64,000 nucleotides of DNA, taken from Microvelia longipes. Lineage: Eukaryota > Arthropoda > Insecta > Hemiptera > Veliidae. The DNA is taken from NCBI GenBank assembly GCA_018340805.1, contig JACMZG010001914.1:25720569-25784568 (forward strand), written 5' to 3'. Positions 33,151 to 44,640 of this stretch are shown piece after piece. The number at the start of each line of letters is the position of its first letter. Position 1 is the first letter of the stretch. A program made the position numbers and the translations under genes. The notes beneath the pieces are model-generated. The model was given only the letters and a program-made list of their open reading frames with translations. It made no database searches and was not told the origin of the DNA.

Positions 33151-33982
33151 AGCCTGTATGTAGGGAAACCTTGTTCCATGATTGACAGCTTGTTTATTAT
33201 ATATTATTGCATTTACTGTGTTTTACTGAGTAAGCATATCTTTCTTTATACTTCAACTAATAATAAACAATTCTAATGTGAATAACGGTTCCAGGCTAGG
33301 TTTAAGGGGTTTCGCGGAGTGAGTTTTAGTTGGTATGAGGCAGACCCTGAGTCCAACACTGTTGACAGACCGCTGTCTTCGTGCGTAAATGCATTTGTCT
33401 CTCTTTTTTGGTAACATTTTTCCCGCAAGAAAAATTTTGCCAGAAAAAAAATAAAAAATAAAAAATAAAAAAAATAATAAACAATTCAATAAATAATATA
33501 AATAAATGTTATTCTTATCACTAAATATATAATAAGTTAGTATTATACCTTATACGTAAAAATATATTTATACCAGGAGCACTAATTAGCTTGAAATTAC
33601 ATTTAAAAAGAAATTATCAGGAAATATACAAATTAATTAAGATTAAATAAAGAGAAGTAATAAAAATATGCATGAAAATGAATAATATTAACAAATATGA
33701 TAACTAATTATTGTATAACTTGAATATTGTGTGTGTGTGTTTTTTTTAAATAATACTGAAGAAATACGAATTATTTTTATTCTGAGGATTAGTTTGCAGA
33801 CCGTTTCTAACTGTTTAGAGATAATTCTTTATTCAAGATTGTTCGTAAATTTAGTTTTTATTATTTTACGGTCTCGTAATTTTCCTGTATTAATCGCTAT
33901 TTAATTTACTGAAAAAAGAATATTTATAAATATAGAGTTTCTACGTACATATAGAAATATAGAAACGTCTAAGCTGATAGGA
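33151..33982. other. Unassigned AT-rich sequence
   Basis: A short A-rich tract, AAAAAATAAAAAATAAAAAAT, lies at 33445-33475, and a GT run at 33730-33740. No gene. Confidence 0.6.
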
Positions 33983-34208
33983 TTTATAAGGTGATTCAAT
34001 AGAGGGGTTTTTATGAATGAAACAATTTTTTTTTATATGTTAGGTTATAGTCCGGCAGTGACGTCATTGTAGGAATAAATAATACATTTTTAATGTTGAC
34101 CGCCTATACCGAGTCCTGCAATGACGTCACACGTCATTCATTAAAACGTCAGGTTATAACCTCAGAATGCGTTTGGTTTGTTTACATTGAATTGAATCAC
34201 CTTATAAA
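33983..34208. mobile_element. MITE with perfect 18-bp TIRs
   Basis: TTTATAAGGTGATTCAAT at the left and ATTGAATCACCTTATAAA at the right are exact complements, about 226 bases apart. TA at the element edges is compatible with a TA target duplication, but TTATAA at both ends makes the exact boundary ambiguous. The inside carries two TGACGTCA palindromes (34059-34066, 34122-34129) and a repeated AGGTTATA word. No coding capacity. Confidence 0.85.
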
Positions 34209-35418
34209 TTTCTAACATCTTGAGAAACTTCATTTTTGACTGATTTAAATATAATTTGTCACGTTATATTAAGTATTGAACCAATAAATACACCCATTAT
34301 CGCCAATCCCCAAGTTAAATAGCTATCGAATTTCGGCTTAATGTTCTTTATGTTTTGCGCTATCTAACGGTGTGTCTTAGCCTTAATTTTTGACTAATCA
34401 TTGTTATAATTTACTGAAAAATTATGAATAAATATTATTTTTCTATATAATTGAAAATAGAAATATAGATATTTATAAGCTACTGCTTTGGGAATCAGGC
34501 ATACTTTTTTAGGGAGTGCACAATTTTTCTCCTGTAAAAAATTTAAAATAAAATTAATTATTTATATAATATAGTACTGAAATATGTTGCCAAGTATTGA
34601 AAAGTAATAAGAAATAGGCTCCCAAGTTTAACCACTTGATATATTTGGTTAATACACTTGTAAGCATACTCATCTATACAGCATACAAATCTTTACCATT
34701 TACTGAAATTTGTTTACACCTGACATAACACGTTTTTGCTCTTTTGCACTGTTTGAATAATTATTTATGGAACATTTTCGATAATACATTCGTAAACATA
34801 CACAACTAAACAAAATGCACGCCAAATTAAAATACGCCACAAATCAAAATAGACAATAAATTAAATAACAACAAATCAAAATACGCAGTAAATCATAATA
34901 CGATTTTGAATGTTGTAACGGTTTTCGCTGTAATTTTCCCTTTAATTTGAGGTCGAAAGCAGTTAGCCTGAAAAAAAAAATATTTTGAGATCGAGCGAAG
35001 CGAGCTTTAAAATAGATTTAAAAGAGTTAAATAAATAAAAAGTTATATTTAACTCTTTTGTCCCCTCTGGCCATGGTTAACTCTTGTTCTTTTGTGTGAT
35101 TTATGATATTTTTTCAGTGAAACTTTTTGCATTATTAGACCTTAAGCAATCCGTTGAAGATCTGATGTTAGTCACGGTTCACACTTTAACTCAAACGCAA
35201 ATAAAGTGTCACAACAGGAGTGTCAATATTGTTGCATGCAACAGGTCTTGGCTTCATAAATGAGCTCGCTTTACATCGATTTGTGTCACAATACATTTTA
35301 CTTATTGTCCGCATCTGTTGTATTTTATATAATAATGTATGCTTGCAGATGTAATTTTCAAATAAATTTTATGTATGTTTATAATTATTCGTTTTAATAT
35401 AGTGAAACGAAAGAAAAA
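34209..35418. other. Unassigned AT-rich sequence
   Basis: A short run of AAATCAAAATACGC-like words repeats at 34825-34900. GATCGAGCGAAGCGAGC at 34988-35004 is an F2-module scrap. No gene. Confidence 0.5.
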
Positions 35419-36005
35419 CATAAAAATTTAGGTCTTCCGGTGGTGAGTGTGTCAATACAGAGAATGGATCTTACGTATTGTTTTTTCTGTGGAAGGTATC
35501 TTTAGATATGTAAGACATCATAGGTGAGTTTGCTGTAATGCTATAAGAAACTGAACTTAAGTTTCAGTTCATTTTCGTAAGATCATAATAAAAGAGGAAG
35601 AAGTCTCTCCACAAAAATATATTTCTTTATAGCAAAGCGCTATCAAAGATATCTCTCAATCAAATATCAAAGAAAGCCTCTATCTTTGATATCTGATCTT
35701 TAAGACTCATCTATCACCCTCTTCTTTATTCAACGGCTAGCACTGATGATGACCTCTTGTTAGGTTGAAAGCGCTTTGCTATAATGAAATATATTTTTGT
35801 GGAGTACCTTCTTCCTCGTTTATTAAGATGAACCCTATTAACGCTTACCTTAGTTCTTCCTTTATTATGATTACGTCTATGATGTCCCAGGAGATGCATC
35901 GCACATTGGAAGCGAAACGTCTAATTCATAAAATTATTAACAGCATCAATGTAAATACATTGATGCTGTTACCACATAAAGACCTAAATCTTCACAACAA
36001 CAACG
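35419..36005. mobile_element. Penelope-like element remnant, inverted composite
   Basis: The outer arms start with TTTAGGTCTTCCGGTGGT (about 35428) and end with ACCACATAAAGACCTAAA (about 35972). The inner arms are GAAGAAGTCTCTCCACAAAA-...GCAAAGCGCT (about 35594-35641) and AGCGCTTTGCTAT...TTTTGTGGAGTACCTTCTTC (about 35769-35816). Between the inner arms sits hammerhead-like copy 2. Inverted terminal segments with hammerhead motifs are typical of Penelope-like retroelements. No reverse transcriptase or GIY-YIG coding sequence was found, so this is a terminal piece only. A perfect 14-bp hairpin (ACAGCATCAATGTA) lies at 35940-35969. Confidence 0.55.
35739..35816 (+). ncRNA. Hammerhead-like motif, copy 2
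   Basis: CTGATGA 35743-35749 and GAAA 35767-35770. Stem II is ACCT 35752-35755 with AGGT 35762-35765 plus a G-T wobble. The outer stem is AGCA 35739-35742 with TGCT 35777-35780. The inner AGC/GCT stem has no loop, so it could form only in an altered or dimeric fold. It shares the extra T after CTGATGA with copies 1 and 3. GTGGAGTACC follows at 35799. Confidence 0.5.
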
Positions 36006-36214
36006 TCAGAAGTCTTTATTAAGATGTCAAATGATTCTTAAATAATTTTTCAAATCAAATGTCCAAAAGTTTATTTTTTATCTAATGACAAATATACGTA
36101 ATTTTTTCGACACAAATTAATTTTAAAAATTTAAATTTAAAATTTTTTGTCAGACACCAGCCTCTGGACAAATCTATTTCGTCTGTCTCCTAGCTTCTTT
36201 ACTTCGCTTTCACC
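36006..36214. other. Unassigned AT-rich sequence
   Basis: Nothing recognised before hammerhead-like copy 3. Confidence 0.5.
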
Positions 36215-36300
36215 GGCACTGATGATGAACTGTTAAGTTTGAAAGTCGGCTCTGTCAATAAATATATACTAAGTGGAGTGACATCTTTCTTTTTTTCTCC
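36215..36300 (+). ncRNA. Hammerhead-like motif, copy 3
   Basis: CTGATGA 36219-36225 and GAAA 36241-36244. Stem II is AACT 36228-36231 with AGTT 36236-36239. The outer stem is GGCA 36215-36218 with TGTC 36253-36256. The inner stem is AG/CT with a TCGG loop, and C 36252 is at the cleavage position. It has the same register as the other copies, with compensating base changes. GTGGAGTGAC follows at 36276. Confidence 0.5.
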
Positions 36301-36394
36301 TTTTAAAATTTAGTACAAGCGTATCCCTTTACGTAATAAATAAGTATGCTATGTTTCGTTTCAATGTGGCAGATTTATCGGTTTTTGTTTAATC

Positions 36395-36450
36395 ATTAAA
36401 GTTAAGTAGCATCAAGCGAGGTCAGTGCCTGGATGTGTGATAGCTGGAAA
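36395..36450 (-). mobile_element. F2 scrap
   Basis: TTAAAGTTAAGTAGCATCAA-GCGAGGTCAGTGCCTGGATG is the reverse complement of the F2 segment CATCCAGGCACTGACC...GATGCTGCTTAACTTT. Confidence 0.8.
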
Positions 36451-36499
36451 TAAAACTTTTTTTTTCTTTTTTTTTTAAATTTATTGATTATTGTCTACA

Positions 36500-36950
36500 A
36501 TAAATGTATTTGACATAGTGCTCATGCTGGTTAAAGTGACTTGGCAGTCTTGATAGGAGGAATCACCCAGTGGTGATACTCCTTGGCGTGGTACTAATAA
36601 TTTAAAAATTTGGCTTGAACTAAATTAGTGGAATAGAGAGAAGTTGAATTTTCTGAAATGTTTTGCGTTTTTACATTAAAATTAATATTGATTATAGAGT
36701 CTAGCTGGTCTAGATGAACCAGGTACACTGTGAATTAGTTGCCGACTCTAGGCACAGCAGTGAGTTTGGATTAAGTCTGGTATGGCTTGATGAACTAGAC
36801 ACACTGTGAACTAGTCATATGTGCCACCATGTACGGAGAGTGTGCTTCCTAGATGATTGTATGGTGTGAATTAGTTGAGTGAGATTTGAGTGAGGGAAAA
36901 CGCTAATATCACCCTACGGGGTTAAGCGTAAAAAAATTGATTATAACAGA
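36500..36950 (+). repeat. Interspersed repeat shared with 27090-27300
   Basis: Repeated words GATGAACCAGGTACACTGTG-AATTAGTT and GATGAACTAGACACACTGTG-AACTAGTC lie at 36712 and 36790. The end GAAAACGCTAATATCACCCT-ACGGGGTTAAGCG matches the end of the 27090-27300 region. Confidence 0.5.
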
Positions 36951-37069
36951 AGGTCACGCGGCCTCTGTCGTCGAAGGCGTCGTGAAGGATTGGAAGGAAT
37001 GATTCTGAAATGTAGGGTGGAGTGAAAAGAACCCGAAGACTTGTTGCAGTATAAATTTAGCGTCTTTTA

Positions 37070-37170
37070 TATTCTGATGACGAACGAAGCGAGTCTGAAG
37101 TAGAGAGGAAGAGCGTAGCGAATCTGATAAAGTGTGGAAAAATTCCGAGGTACCTTATACCCCATTTTTC
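37070..37170 (-). mobile_element. F2 terminal fragment
   Basis: ATTCTGATGACGAACGAAGC, GAGGAAGAGCGTAGCGAATC and TTCCGAGGTACCTTATACCCC-ATTTTT follow the F2 minus-strand end order. Confidence 0.8.
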
Positions 37171-37952
37171 CTATTCCCTTCTAGATTGCTTCATTTGATA
37201 ATCTGATGATATTAAATATGATTAATGAGCTGGATGAATTAAAAAACAATTTTTCGACTTGAGTTTCTTTATTGTTCTTATAAAGACCGGATATTATTTT
37301 ACGATCGCTTTTACGATTAACATGACATTTTTACTACCTCTGTTACTACTGAAACAATTTTATATGTTCTACATTATAATTATAGGTATCAATATTTTTT
37401 CCTGTGTTTTTCATTTCTGTAGTTGTATTTTTTTATATTTTTTTTTAATATTTACGTAAATTAATATTTTTATAATAAAGGAATAACTTTTCGTTTAAAC
37501 CATGAAAACTTAAAGAATTCTTTATTAAGTATTTTATTCCTTCTGTTTGATATTAATCAATAGTCATGATTGTTGTTTTGAAGTTCTCACAGTTTATAAC
37601 ATTATGCAATTTAAATTTTTGACATAAACATGTAGTCATTAGCGAATACAATAATGCAGGACTTCTCTAGATAACGTATTTTCTGGTTTAGTAATTATCT
37701 TTAAAAAAAAACACATAATTCGAAACCGGGATAAATATAAAATGTCCATAACTATTTGATTTATTTATCTCAACTTTGATAAATTTAAAAAAAATATTTA
37801 ATCGTAAAACATTTAATGGTTTATCTTCTGGGCACCTTAGACATGAAATCAAATTTTTTGTGCCAAATTTAAGTTTCCAACATATGCACAGCGTGTCATA
37901 GATATCCAGATAGACAGCATGACTAAAATCAATTTTAAATGCCACACCTTCT
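37171..37952. other. Unassigned AT-rich sequence
   Basis: Frames of 66 and 85 codons here are Ile/Phe/Lys-rich and show no domain. Confidence 0.6.
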
Positions 37953-38020
37953 TAATATATATATAATATATATATATATTATATATATATATATAATATA
38001 TATATATATGTATGTATGTA
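37953..38020. repeat. (TA)n and (TATG)n microsatellite
   Basis: TA tract ending in about four TATG units. Confidence 0.9.
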
Positions 38021-38469
38021 TGTTGTTATTATTCAAATAGATACAAATTATTAAATTGTTGTCGAGTTTTAATGTTAAAAACTCATTCTTTGACAAGTCA
38101 AAAACAATTTGTCATTTAAAATAATGCACTCTTTGTAAATTTTATTCAAAACTTTTGATTTATTACGTGAGTCAATTCGCTCATCACCATTTATGGACAT
38201 TTTTACTTTTTATGGAGAAATAAGATTTTCAGAGCAAAAATTGAAAAGAATATACGTGACGTGATTTACATTATCTGTTACATTTTCATTTTTAAACCGT
38301 AATTTTACTTGGTTTTAGGCGTTTTCTCTCCATTTTTATTACTTTTTTCCTTTCCTTTATTATTTTTATTTTATTTTATGTCATTTTTGTTACTTTCTTT
38401 GCAATCTATGACTCCACTATAAAACTTCTCGCTTTTTACTTTTGCCTATTTATACCGTAATACAGTAAT
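38021..38469. other. Unassigned AT-rich sequence
   Basis: Nothing recognised. Confidence 0.6.
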
Positions 38470-38905
38470 GTGTTTGCACTGAAAATCCGAAACCTGGATT
38501 TTAAATTAATTATCTGTTTCAGGTGTTTTTAAAACCTCCTGAGTAGTTTTTACCAAGTTGTCTATCTGGATGTGTGTGTGTGTGTGGTATCACCGTAGCT
38601 CTTGTTGTTAGATAGTTAAAACTTGGTATAAATTCAATCTTCAGGTCTAGTTGTCCTTTCCAGAAAATTATTTTTTAATTATAAAAATTATGAACATTAG
38701 TTTAATTTTCGAAAATGTTGCGTAAAAAAGTCAATACGTGGATGGTGACCGGAAAATTAAACCTAAATTTTTTTACTGTCCGAAGAGGTACTGCAATAAA
38801 AATTACATGATTTTAATATTCCAAGGACAAGAGAAGTAGGTACTAAGTGGTAAGAACGAGCTTAGCGGATCTGATATGGGGAGGAAAGGCTCTGAGGTAC
38901 TCCAT
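38470..38905 (-). mobile_element. F2 repeat, diverged, internally deleted
   Basis: GTGTTTGCACTGAAAATCCG, CTGTTTCAGGTGTTTTTAAA, CCTCCTGAGTAGTTTTTACC, a (GT)n run, AAGAACGAGCTTAGCGGATC and AGGTACTCCATGGGCG follow F2 order on the minus strand. The middle third is very divergent. The motif TTTAGCGAATTTCC lies right after it at 38914. Confidence 0.65.
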
Positions 38906-38998
38906 GGGCGTTTTTAGCGAATTTCCAAAAGAATAATATGCTTTTGTGTCATGGAGGAGTTGAGGTGATTTTTTATGGAGAAGACTCACTCCTCAAGA

Positions 38999-39110
38999 AC
39001 ACACGCACACACACACACGCATATATATATATATATATATAATATATATAATATATATATATATATATATAAATATATATATATATATTATATATATTAT
39101 ATTAATATAT
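38999..39110. repeat. (CA)n followed by (TA)n microsatellite
   Basis: About ten CA units, then an irregular TA tract. Confidence 0.95.
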
Positions 39111-39117
39111 TCATTAA

Positions 39118-39260
39118 AAACAAGTCCTTTGAGAATAAAGAAAAAACCGATTAGATTTCGGAGAAGATCCAATTATTTATGGCGTTTGAAAATCAAACCC
39201 TATGGGAGAGAAAAAACTGGTTTATTTCAGTGAAAATCCAATACATGGCGTTTAAAATTG
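39118..39260 (+). repeat. Two-unit direct repeat of about 70 bp
   Basis: GAAAAAACCGATTAGATTTC...TTTATGGCGTTTGAAAAT and GAAAAAACTGGTTTATTTCA...CATGGCGTTTAAAATTGC are diverged tandem copies. Confidence 0.65.
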
Positions 39261-40199
39261 CATTTAATCATTCCTTGATTAATTTCTGGTTGAGGCCCAA
39301 TTAGACATAAACCATACTTGTGGCTTGCTCTGATGTTTAGAAATTTCAATGCGGGCCGCGTAGAGGTCCGTGTTACGTATCATATTTGATAAATAAGCTA
39401 GATAAGCTAACGTTTAATATTTTTTCATATTATAAAATTCTATTTTTTTAAGAGTTTTTCTTTCCTTTCCATTTTACTTGTTAAAATTTCTTCTAGAACC
39501 TTACAACCGTTTTATCATTTTTTAGTCGGAATGTAAAATAAAGTAACACTTTTACTACTATAATACACCTCATATTAAAAATATCAATTTCACAAAAAGA
39601 GCGATATCTAAACGCTGCAGTTTCAAAAATGGATATAAAAAAATATATATATCAATAAATAAATTGTGGAAAATATGTATTTAATATTTTTTTTTATTTA
39701 TAATATACTTTTTTATGAATATATAACCCGTAATACTTGTAATAAAATTTAGGTCTACATCGATTTCAAAAATTTAGCTTAAATTAGTACTGACTGACAG
39801 ACTAGTCTTGCTACCAGTATGGATTTTTGACCTAGTTTTTCTTTAATAAACATGTAATATTTTTCTATAAAAAGAACCAGTGATATTTTTCCATTTATTT
39901 TTTTTTCTCGACATATTTTGCTGTATGAAAATTCAGGTTAATAATATTTAATACAGAGTTGTTAAGGAAAAATTGTCTAAACGTCTTTTTTCTAAATCCA
40001 GCGATTGATTTTTTAACTTTTCCTAATATAGAACTATCAAAAATTGAAAGTTTTCTTATCTTGTTAAATATAATAAACTAATAAAATGACTCAATTTTTT
40101 CTGGTCGTCCTAAACAAATTTCAAGTGATAAATTAATTATTTATATTATTTTATGAGTTGAAAAATTTTGTTTTAGTAGTAAATTATTTTATTTTATTT
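39261..40199. other. Unassigned AT-rich sequence
   Basis: Nothing recognised. Confidence 0.6.
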
Positions 40200-40520
40200 T
40201 TCCTCACCTACTACTGTAGGTTTAAGGAAAAGTTGTGTTCAATCTAAAAATCTTCAACCGAGTTTTTGCCACAATTATCAGTTTCAGCTATTTTCATGAC
40301 GTTCTCAGTGGTTTTCATCATGTGTCTGTCGGTCTGTGTCAAGCGTATCTCCCACTATGTTTGTGCTAGAGAGTTAAAAACTTAATCTTAAGAACTAAAA
40401 TAAAAACTAAACTTAAGAACTAAAATCAAAGTTTATGCTAGTTATGCTGCCCCAAAGAATATATTTTCAAGATTACGACAACCTATTATTCTGATTCATC
40501 AAAAATTTAAACATTTTTTA
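40200..40520 (-). mobile_element. F2 3'-end fragment
   Basis: TTTTTCCTCACCTACTACTG-TAGGTTTAAGGAAAA is the palindromic end. CAGTGGTTTTCATCATGTGT, CTGTCGGTCTGTGTC and GCTAGAGAGTTAAAAAC follow. A short local duplication of CTTAAGAACTAAAAT lies at 40384-40430. Confidence 0.75.
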
Positions 40521-40894
40521 CAAATCGAAAATGTTACCATTTCAGTTGATATTGGACACAAATGTACATTTATAGGTGGTCAATCGATGCACTAAATATA
40601 ATTTTGACATTGGTCACTATTTTGAAAATATTGACTTACCTTTTTAAACTTTAAGGCCAGTAACTTTTTGAGTGCTTTTTGACGTTAGACAGTAATTCCA
40701 TCGCTATTAAAGTTAGTAAGTCATTGGCGATTATCAAATTATTTTCAAATCGTGGGATACATTGATATAATATGGTGATAATATCCTTATAAAGAACTAT
40801 ACTAATACAAAACTAGACAGCCAAGTATGATCACAGGTTTTTAATGCATTCGTGAACGTCATATAAAAATTATAACCCGTATTATTTTATGAAA
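40521..40894. other. Unassigned AT-rich sequence
   Basis: Nothing recognised. Confidence 0.6.
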
Positions 40895-41550
40895 TGCCAT
40901 TCGTTTCATTCCCAGCGGTCCCCATCCAAGTACTGAACACGCTCGATGCTGCTTAACTTTTATGATCCAACAAAAATCATGGATGTAGTTGTTGTATAGA
41001 AACGAAACTTGGTGTAGTTATTTATTGTGTAATAGTATACTCATGTGCCGAATTTCAAGTTAATAAGATTATTTCCCGACTTTTAAAATTTTTTAAAATA
41101 ATATACAAATCAATTCAAACTATATCATTAATTAAACTATGTTGATAATGAGATGAAACTTGGCACATATGTTAGTCTTATAATTGTCTACATGCGAGGT
41201 AAATATCAAATTGATCGCAAAACTTTTTCCACGTTTTATGATTTTTCGAAATTTTTGCGAAGTTATCATTATGAGTCATAAAAAACTTCTTTTCCGGACA
41301 GCACAGCGACTCCTATAAACTGATTTTTGTTCAAAGTTTCAACTCTTTAGCATAAATACACTGAGAGCTACGATGATAACAGACACACACACACTCACAT
41401 ACAGATAGACAACTTTGTAAAAACAACTCAGGAGGTCTTCAAAACACCTGAAACAGGTAATTCAGGTGATATCCCGGTTTCGGTTTTATTTTGCAAACAC
41501 AATACTTTTCTTATATACCTACGCTATTAATGAAGAAAAGTAAAAAGAAG
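40895..41550 (+). mobile_element. F2 repeat lacking the 5' end
   Basis: Begins ATGCCATTCGTTTCATTCCC, then ACTGAACACGCTCGATGCTG, ACAAAAATCATGGATGTAGT, CTTTTTCCACGTTTTATGAT, ACACACACACACTCACATAC and CAGGTGATATCCCGGTTTCG. It ends with CTTATATACCTACGCTATTA and a GAAGAAAAGTAA-like edge. Confidence 0.85.
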
Positions 41551-42315
41551 ATACTAGATAAAATACATGGCGAGATATTATAGCATCTATCAAAAAAATA
41601 CGATCAAAATTTTTTAGATAATAACAAATATCTTTTTCCAAAAAGTCGTGATTTTACATTCGTGCAAAGAATTTTTCTTAAACCCAAAAAGTATGAATTG
41701 CCAAAAATATGAAATTATAAATGAGTTCGATAACCCTATCAGTTTCTAGATTAATTTGACGCGGGGAATGATGACTACTTAATTTTTCGTTTTTTATTTC
41801 ATTTTCAATAAAGAAGAATGTATATGTTTTATTCGTGAATAGAAATAAAGAATATATTCTTCCATTTTTTTTTAATCATACAGATTTCTTATATTTTTAA
41901 ATAAGGTATAAAATTTTCTAGTTGCATCATGCATTTTTTTTGACTGATTTTTTTTTTTATTTGTTTATTTATTAAGTGTAAGCAGACAAACAGCAAGCTT
42001 TCTATGAGTCGTTATTTTGTAAATAAATGATAGCTTAAGGCTAAAACATTCCATATAGTCAGTCAATCATAGTAGGTACATCGTGCAAAAATATCAAAAT
42101 TTCAGTGTAAAATTTACTCTTCACTTGAAACAAACTTTCTCATAACCTTGAACTTAAAAAATTGATTTTTCCATAGTATAATTCTCCTTATCTTTTGTAG
42201 GAATAATACAGAATGTATTGTGTTTGTCTAAAAATCTAAAATAAAAATTTATATTAAATAGCTCGATTTTATTGAAAAACCAGATACATTCCTGGTATTT
42301 TAAAGGGGGACTTAC
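41551..42315. other. Unassigned AT-rich sequence
   Basis: Nothing recognised. Confidence 0.6.
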
Positions 42316-42456
<141 letters not shown>

Positions 42457-42537
42457 GCTTATTGTAGGGGCCTATATATGTGTGTGTATTACTAAAATAC
42501 ATTTTTCGCCAATTTTCTTGCAAATTTATTTATAAGG

Positions 42538-42630
42538 ATGGGTGGTATGGTGGGAGTTTAAGTCGGGAGTGACTAAAGCAATGGACTCTTAAATTAAAGG
42601 TTACTGATTCAAATCCAAGAAGGAACGATA
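42538..42630 (+). mobile_element. tRNA-like head beside FB1
   Basis: GGTGGTATGGTGGGAGTTTA (A-box-like) and, about 60 bases on, TGATTCAAATCCAAGAAGG with the B-box core GATTCAAATCC. The FB1 body begins about 90-100 bases downstream. Confidence 0.5.
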
Positions 42631-42719
42631 TTTTTTTCTAGAAAATGTATTTCTTAAATAAATTTTTCATTTCTGTTGGGTGTAAGAAATGTTAAAATGT
42701 TACGAGTGCTCTTATCAAC

Positions 42720-43163
42720 CAAAACGTTTTAGCGTAGGGTAACCCCCGGCATAATTTCCGGGCTAATTTCCTTTGAAATGTGTGCTTACGTACTTAATAA
42801 TCCATTCTTGCTCAAGTTTCTGGTCTTTGAGTTACAACATGAGCATTATTGCTACTACTCGTTACACAATTTTTCATTGATTTGTCAAAGGAAATACGCT
42901 AAAACCCATTGAAAAGCATTAATTAACTGTTTTAATACAGTGCAAATAATATTGTGAAACAAATCGAATATATGCAAATTTTCATTGAAAAATCCAAAAA
43001 CATTTGAGTAAGGAGTTGTTACTTAATTAACTAACCCAAAAACATTGAGTTAGTCGATACTCAAGTTACAAAGCATACACCGAAAAATGAATTGTTAAGC
43101 TTGGCGACAGGAAATTAAAATAAAATTCGCCCAACATGCGAACTCCTTCGCCGGATTCTTTTA
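42720..43163. mobile_element. FB1 foldback element, both arms
   Basis: Left arm has CCCGGCATAATTTCCGGGCT, GTGCTTACGTACTTAATAAT and CTCGTTACACAATTTTTCAT. Right arm has AGTCGATACTCAAGTTACAA, GCATACACCGAAAAATGAAT and AATTCGCCCAACATGCGAAC. Arms are more diverged than at 54355. The centre keeps AGTGCAAATAATATTGTG. Confidence 0.8.
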
Positions 43164-44254
43164 CTTTTAAAATGTATTGTTTCTTTGATTCTCTCGTCTA
43201 TACACAAATTTCTGTAGTAATAAATTCACACTTTACAGACGTGTTATACAATTTGTTCGATACATATTATTGCTGTTAAAAGCTGTTTGAGGTTAAAATT
43301 CCTTTTTAAACTATTTATTTTTTGCACTAGTTAGAACATATATCTCGGCGATTTTCCTTGCTTAAAACGTCCACTTATGGCAAATCATAAATTATTTTCT
43401 ATTATGGATTTTTAAACTTAAAATATTGGTATAAATTAAAAATTAGCATAAATCAGAATATCTTAAGAGTTTATAATAACGTCATAAATAAAACGAGAAT
43501 AGTAAATAAACATATTTGTCAAGATGTTTTATATGTAAACATGTCAGAGATATGTAAACAAGTTCTTTTTTTAAATTTTTACGTATGTAAAATTTAAATT
43601 TAGTAATGTGAATGGAAAATTTACTGTTATTTTTAGTTTTTATTATTCCTTTTTAGGGGTTTCTTTTAAACTTGGGGTCGGAAAGCTATTAAAATTGATT
43701 TAAAAGAAGCTATTCAAAAGAAATTTAATGAATGCAAATACATTTTTCTATTTTTGTTTCGATGTCTTGCTCCCTCTGTGGGATGCAGGTTCTGCGGACA
43801 ATATAAACTACTATATATATATATAAACTAAACCGTATAAACTTAGTTTTAATTTTGTCTAATTTTGTTTCACCCTTAGGGGGTATTCTCTAGCTGATTC
43901 TATTCCACTTGTAAGAATTGAGACAAGCATAATTGAAATGTGCAAATTCCGTGTTAGGTTTATTGATACCTTTATAAAAGGGTTACGCAAACATTAAAGC
44001 CTTGCTGATCCCCATCTAAATGGTACTTGGACCCCTTTTTGTACTCTTCCCCAGCAAATCTTAATCCTTTCCCTTCCTACGTTTAACGGTTTGTATGGCC
44101 GAACGTAAAGCAGCTAAAGAGTTTGCATCAGAAGATAGCTTGCAAAATTAATATATTTTTCACGAGCTGATCTTGACCATTGAAACCACCAAGAAAACCC
44201 TTTATCGACTCTAATTATCTTCATCTATCTATGGTGAAACCTCACAAAAATGTA
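43164..44254. other. Unassigned AT-rich sequence
   Basis: 43760-44160 has slightly higher G+C and a minus-strand frame of about 37 codons (43880-43990), without a known domain. GCTCCCTCTGTGGGATGCAG at 43770 loosely recalls the Penelope-like fragment at 15720. No firm assignment. Confidence 0.4.
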
Positions 44255-44640
44255 ATAAAAATCAGGTATGGGGTACCTCGGAACTAATCCTCACATCAGT
44301 TTTAAATCGCAGCGCATCTTTGGACTCGCTTCGCTCGTAAATACATTCGTTTTATTTCCATTCAGTCACTGACCTTGCTCGGTGCTTCTTAATTTATATG
44401 ATCCAACAAAAACTGTTGATATACTTACCGTATTGTAAACAAAACTTAGTATACTGATTTAAGACAAAAAACTTTATAGGGACCACTATTTTAAATACTC
44501 CGGGAGATACGATTACAGACTCTCATTGTGAAAACCAATTCGGAGGTCTTAAAACATCTAAAACAGATTCGGTTGAATCTGGTATAAAAAAAATCTGCGG
44601 AATTTTTGTAAACACATTACTTTTGTGTTGTGTACTACAG
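44255..44640 (+). mobile_element. F2 repeat, internally deleted
   Basis: AAAAATCAGGTATGGGGTAC-CTCGGAACTAATCCTCA, then TTGGACTCGCTTCGCTCGTA, CACTGACCTTGCTCGGTGCT, then a jump to CTCTCATTGTGAAAACCAAT and AAACAGATTCGGTTGAATCT. Confidence 0.75.

Noticed and set aside
35765..36022. 85-codon frame as a gene
   Set aside because: It lies wholly inside the inverted Penelope-like composite and spans its arm and hairpin.
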